Positions 14,301 to 18,056 of a stretch of 18,056 bases of DNA are shown in pieces. The stretch is from positions 1-18,056 of the forward strand of contig WTKB01000220.1 of the NCBI GenBank assembly GCA_011524575.1, written 5' to 3'. Source of the stretch: Aquimarina sp. GTDB taxonomy: Bacteria; Bacteroidota; Bacteroidia; Flavobacteriales; Flavobacteriaceae. Every line of letters starts with the position of its first letter. Within the stretch, counting starts at the first letter, position 1. The position numbers and the translations under genes are program-made. The notes beneath the pieces were generated by a model. The model searched no databases, had not been told where the DNA came from, and saw only the letters and a program-made list of their open reading frames with translations.

Positions 14301-17300
14301 GTGCATTTAATAGCTACAATACCTGGTGGTTGGAACCCTAATGATGAGGGGGTATTTTATATAGATCAATCACCAGGTGATGTGGTTTTTCTATCTTCTG
14401 CAGATTCTGATTTGTTTACTATGAATAAAGCTTATCAGTTTATTTGTGAAACAACGAATACGGAATTACCTGCTCTTAGATTGGCAAATCTTAGTTATTT
14501 TAAGCAAGAATTAACCATTGATACGTATATCGACGAAGTGGTTTCTAAAGCCAAAATAGTAGTTTTAAAATTACTAGGAGGTAAAGCCTATTACAACTAT
14601 TTATGTGATGCTGTTATAGCGTGTTGTGAAGAAAATAATATTCAGATTGTTTTTTTACCTGGAGATAATAAGCCCGATTTAGAGTTGATGCAAGCCTCTA
14701 ATATATCATTAAAAGAAGTAGCTACTTTATGGGAGTATTTACAATCAGGAGGCGTTGAAAACTGTAAAACAGCTTTACAGTTTATTTTTAATAAAATTAC
14801 TGATGATTTCACATTTATTTTAGAACCTGTTAAAACAATTCCTGATTTATTTTTATACCATCCTGATACCGATATTTACAGCTTATCCTCAAAAAATGTT
14901 TTAAAGCCACAAGTACTGATATTTGGATACAGGAGTTATTATTTATCTAATAATTTAGCCCCCATTTGCAGTATTATTTCAGCGTTAAAAAAACAAGGAA
15001 TTGATGCTATTGTAGTGATGGCTGCGGGGTATCGGGAGTTTGATATTGATAAACAAATTTTTAATTTATTAGGAAATTATCAAATACCTATGCCCGATGT
15101 GATTATAAGTACAACAGGTTTTAGTGTTCAGGGTTTTAATGCTACGCGTCAAAGTTTATTTGATGTGTTTAATGTTCCTGTTATTCAGTCAATGATGGGA
15201 AGCTGTAACAAAGACAGTTGGCAAGATGGTGATTTTGGACTACCACCTACTGATATAGCAATGAACATTGCTTTGCCAGAAGTTGATGGGAAAATTATAT
15301 CAAAAGTAATATCGTTTAAAGAATCTAAAGAAAAAGATACATTAACAGACTCCGAGATAGTTTCTTACGTGCCACACCCAGAAGGCTGTGAGTTTGTTGC
15401 TCGTATGGCAAGGTCTTGGTTGAATTTGCAACAAAAAAATAATGAAGATAAAAAAATAGCATTAGTAGTACCTAATTACCCGAATAACAATAGTCGTTTG
15501 GCTAATGGAGTAGGTTTAGATACGCCACAGAGTACCTTACAAATTCTAGAGCAATTAGCCATCAGTAAGTATCATTTATCAGATAATTACCCTAGAACCA
15601 CAAAACAACTGATCCATCAGTTAACAAGTACGGTTACTAATAGTTTAGAAACGATCAATTCTATAAACGAACGCCATGCTATTAAATTAGATGAAGCGGT
15701 TTATTACCAGTATTACCATCAGCTTTCATTAGTACTCCGTGAAAAAGTAGAAGCACAATGGGGAGCACCCAAGGATTCTCCTAATTACAGCAAAGGTTGT
15801 TTTTTAATACCCGGATTTATTTCAGGAAATATATGGGTGAGTATCCAGCCAAGTAGGGGGTATAACTTAGATTTACAAGCCAGTTATCATTCTCCTGATT
15901 TGCCCCCACCGCATGCTTATTTAGCGTATTATATATGGATGCAGCATGAATTTAAAGCCGATGCTTTAGTGCATATAGGCAAACATGGCAATCTAGAGTG
16001 GTTACCAGGAAAAAGTGTCGCTTTGAGTGAAGAGAGTTGTTTTCCAGCGGCAATTTTAGGAGCAATACCTCATTTTTATCCTTTTATTATCAACGATCCA
16101 GGGGAGGGAACTCAGGCAAAAAGACGCAATCAAGCCATTGTACTCGATCATTTAATTCCTCCAATGACAAGGGCAGAAAATTATGGCGATTTATTAAAAC
16201 TTGAATTATTGATCGATGAGTTTTATGAATCGGTTTTAGTGGATAAAAAGCGAGCTTCTTTAATTAAGAAAAAAATTGAAGCTCTTGTCAATCAAACCCA
16301 TTTAAAGAAGGATTTAAATCAAGATGGAAAAGATATCGATGCTTTATTAGAGGTGATTGATGGCTATTTATGTGAGTTAAAAGAGTCTCAAATTAGAGGA
16401 GGTTTACATATTTTGGGAAGTCTTCCAATTCAAGAAAAGCTGATCGATTTAATCGTTTCCCTTCATCGTTTACCGCAAGGAGCTATTAAAGGCATTACCC
16501 AGTGTTTATCCGAGGATTTACAGCTAGACTTTGACCCTATAAATGTAAATTATAGTGACGTTTTTCAAAAAGAAATTTTTTCGATTGAATGTCGTACTTA
16601 CGGGCAAGCAGTGGAACTTTTAGAAAATAAAGCAAAGAATTTAATACATAAGTTATTGCACAATCACCCTATGGAATATATAGGGGAACATACCCAACAG
16701 GTATTAGAATATATTTCAAATCATACATTACCTATTTTACAAAAAACAAGTAACGAAATAGGAAATTTACTAAAAGGGCTTGATGGAAAATATGTACCCG
16801 CAGGAGGTTCTGGAGCACCAACAAGAGGTCGGTTGGATATTCTGCCTACTGGAAGAAACTTTTATTCTGTAGATGTACGTACTGTACCTTCTGAAACTGC
16901 TTATCAAATTGGACAAAAAAGTGCTGAAAATATTATTTATAAATATTTACAAGAAAATGGCGAATATCCTACTTCTGTAGGTTTGTCTGTTTGGGGTACA
17001 GCCACTATGCGTACCAGTGGTGATGATATTGCACAGGCGTTAGCCTTAATAGGGGTAAAACCGATATGGCAAGGCAGTAACAGGAGGGTGAAAGATTTTA
17101 AAATACTTTCCACACTAGAATTACAAAGACCTCGTGTAGATGTAGTATTGCGTATTTCGGGTTTTTTTAGAGATGCTTTTCCAGATTTAATTTCTCTTTT
17201 TAATGCTGCCATTGAAAAAGTAGCTGATTTAGATGAAAGTTATGAAATGAACCCAATAAAACAACGTGTTGATAAAGAGAAACAACAGTGGTTAACAGCG

Positions 17301-18053
17301 GGGCTAACAGAAAAACAAGCCAGTGAAAAAGCCTTATACCGTGTTTTTGGATCAAAACCAGGAGCATATGGGGCAGGATTACAGGGTTTAATAGATGGGA
17401 AAAACTGGAATACTTCTCAAGATTTAGCGGAGGCCTATATCAACTGGAGTGGTTATGCGTATTATGGAGCTCAAAATAGCGGAAAATCTGCACATGAAAC
17501 CTTCAAAAAAAGATTGGCTTCTATTGAGGTAGTGATGCAAAATCAAGACAACCGAGAACATGATATTTTAGATTCGGACGATTATTATCAGTTCCAAGGA
17601 GGGATGACTGCAGCGGTACATACGGTTAAAGGCGACCAACCTGAAACTTATTTTGGGGATCATTCAAGACCCGATCATCCAAAGCTAAAATCACTAAAAG
17701 AAGAGTTGTTAAAAGTATTTCGATCTAGAGTTGTCAATCCAAAATGGGTAAAAGGAATGCAAGATCATGGTTATAAAGGAGCTTTTGAAATGGCGGCTAC
17801 CATGGATTATTTATTTGCTTATGATGCCACTACTCATCTCATAGAAGATTTTATGTATGAGCAAATTACCGATTGCTACTTGTTCAATGAAACTAATAGA
17901 GCCTTTATAGAAGAACACAATCCTTGGGCGTTAAAAGATATGTCAGAACGTATGCTTGAGGCAATCCAAAGGGGCATGTGGGAAAATCCTACTGAGGATA
18001 CTATAGAAAAATTAAAAAATATTTATAAAAAATCAGACGAAATAACAGAATAA
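14301..18053 (+). CDS. cobN: cobaltochelatase large subunit CobN
   Basis: CobN is the porphyrin- or corrin-binding catalytic subunit of the ATP-dependent cobalt chelatase, related to ChlH/BchH. At 1250 residues it is full length. The N-terminus MHLIATIPGGWNPN and DQSPGDVVFLSSAD (22-35) match the family start. The core signatures are HIGKHGNLEWLPGK at 558-571, a DPGEGTQAKRR segment shortly after, PTGRNFYSVD at 849-858 and VWGTATMRTSGDD at 897-909. The start codon is GTG, unlike the ATG of every other gene here. It is chosen because the protein matches the family from its first residues and an A-rich leader precedes it. A second TAA follows the stop immediately. Its likely partner is the ChlI-D fusion at 8998-10659, and its metal supplier the adjacent CobW. 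Confidence 0.95.
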   Translation: MHLIATIPGGWNPNDEGVFYIDQSPGDVVFLSSADSDLFTMNKAYQFICETTNTELPALRLANLSYFKQELTIDTYIDEVVSKAKIVVLKLLGGKAYYNYLCDAVIACCEENNIQIVFLPGDNKPDLELMQASNISLKEVATLWEYLQSGGVENCKTALQFIFNKITDDFTFILEPVKTIPDLFLYHPDTDIYSLSSKNVLKPQVLIFGYRSYYLSNNLAPICSIISALKKQGIDAIVVMAAGYREFDIDKQIFNLLGNYQIPMPDVIISTTGFSVQGFNATRQSLFDVFNVPVIQSMMGSCNKDSWQDGDFGLPPTDIAMNIALPEVDGKIISKVISFKESKEKDTLTDSEIVSYVPHPEGCEFVARMARSWLNLQQKNNEDKKIALVVPNYPNNNSRLANGVGLDTPQSTLQILEQLAISKYHLSDNYPRTTKQLIHQLTSTVTNSLETINSINERHAIKLDEAVYYQYYHQLSLVLREKVEAQWGAPKDSPNYSKGCFLIPGFISGNIWVSIQPSRGYNLDLQASYHSPDLPPPHAYLAYYIWMQHEFKADALVHIGKHGNLEWLPGKSVALSEESCFPAAILGAIPHFYPFIINDPGEGTQAKRRNQAIVLDHLIPPMTRAENYGDLLKLELLIDEFYESVLVDKKRASLIKKKIEALVNQTHLKKDLNQDGKDIDALLEVIDGYLCELKESQIRGGLHILGSLPIQEKLIDLIVSLHRLPQGAIKGITQCLSEDLQLDFDPINVNYSDVFQKEIFSIECRTYGQAVELLENKAKNLIHKLLHNHPMEYIGEHTQQVLEYISNHTLPILQKTSNEIGNLLKGLDGKYVPAGGSGAPTRGRLDILPTGRNFYSVDVRTVPSETAYQIGQKSAENIIYKYLQENGEYPTSVGLSVWGTATMRTSGDDIAQALALIGVKPIWQGSNRRVKDFKILSTLELQRPRVDVVLRISGFFRDAFPDLISLFNAAIEKVADLDESYEMNPIKQRVDKEKQQWLTAGLTEKQASEKALYRVFGSKPGAYGAGLQGLIDGKNWNTSQDLAEAYINWSGYAYYGAQNSGKSAHETFKKRLASIEVVMQNQDNREHDILDSDDYYQFQGGMTAAVHTVKGDQPETYFGDHSRPDHPKLKSLKEELLKVFRSRVVNPKWVKGMQDHGYKGAFEMAATMDYLFAYDATTHLIEDFMYEQITDCYLFNETNRAFIEEHNPWALKDMSERMLEAIQRGMWENPTEDTIEKLKNIYKKSDEITE

Positions 18054-18056
18054 TAA

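Overview
The window is one long plus-strand cobalamin (vitamin B12) biosynthesis cluster from a low-GC member of the Bacteroidota, most likely a flavobacterium. That reading rests on the AT-rich composition, A-rich leaders without clear Shine-Dalgarno sequences, and the style of the fused proteins. It holds thirteen complete genes, plus what looks like the last 23 codons of an unidentified gene at the left edge. All lie on the same strand, mostly with start/stop overlaps or gaps of a few bases.

Layout: (1) 152-6236 carries the corrin-ring methylation and contraction genes: cbiX (cobalt insertion), cbiL, a cbiH-cbiC fusion, a cbiE-cbiT fusion and a cbiG-cbiF fusion. (2) 6237-6450 is non-coding and is mostly an almost perfectly symmetrical 156-bp inverted repeat. 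(3) 6451-13086 carries cbiJ, cbiD, a NicO-type Co/Ni permease, a fused ChlI-ChlD chelatase motor subunit, cobU, cbiA and a PduO-type adenosyltransferase. (4) 13087-13184 is a short gap holding an internally deleted copy of the repeat. (5) 13185-18053 carries a histidine-rich CobW GTPase and CobN, the large cobaltochelatase subunit, which starts at GTG.

Together the genes cover cobalt uptake, insertion into sirohydrochlorin, all the methylations, ring contraction, C1 methylation, reduction, C12 decarboxylation, methyl migration, a,c-diamidation, cobalt adenosylation and cobinamide activation. The ring chemistry is of the oxygen-independent (early cobalt) type: CbiX, CbiG and CbiD are present, and no CobG, CobZ or CobF is seen. 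Yet the cluster also encodes CobN, a ChlI-D motor and CobW, parts usually tied to late cobalt insertion. Uroporphyrinogen methyltransferase, precorrin-2 dehydrogenase, CbiP, CbiB, CobD, CobS and CobT are not in the window and may lie nearby.

The least ordinary feature is the repeat family in the three larger gaps, each copy placed next to a stop codon. In the full copy, 57 of 78 arm positions pair as Watson-Crick. All nine transition-type mismatches become G-U pairs in the sense-strand RNA and none would do so in the antisense RNA, which suggests an RNA hairpin rather than only a DNA palindrome.
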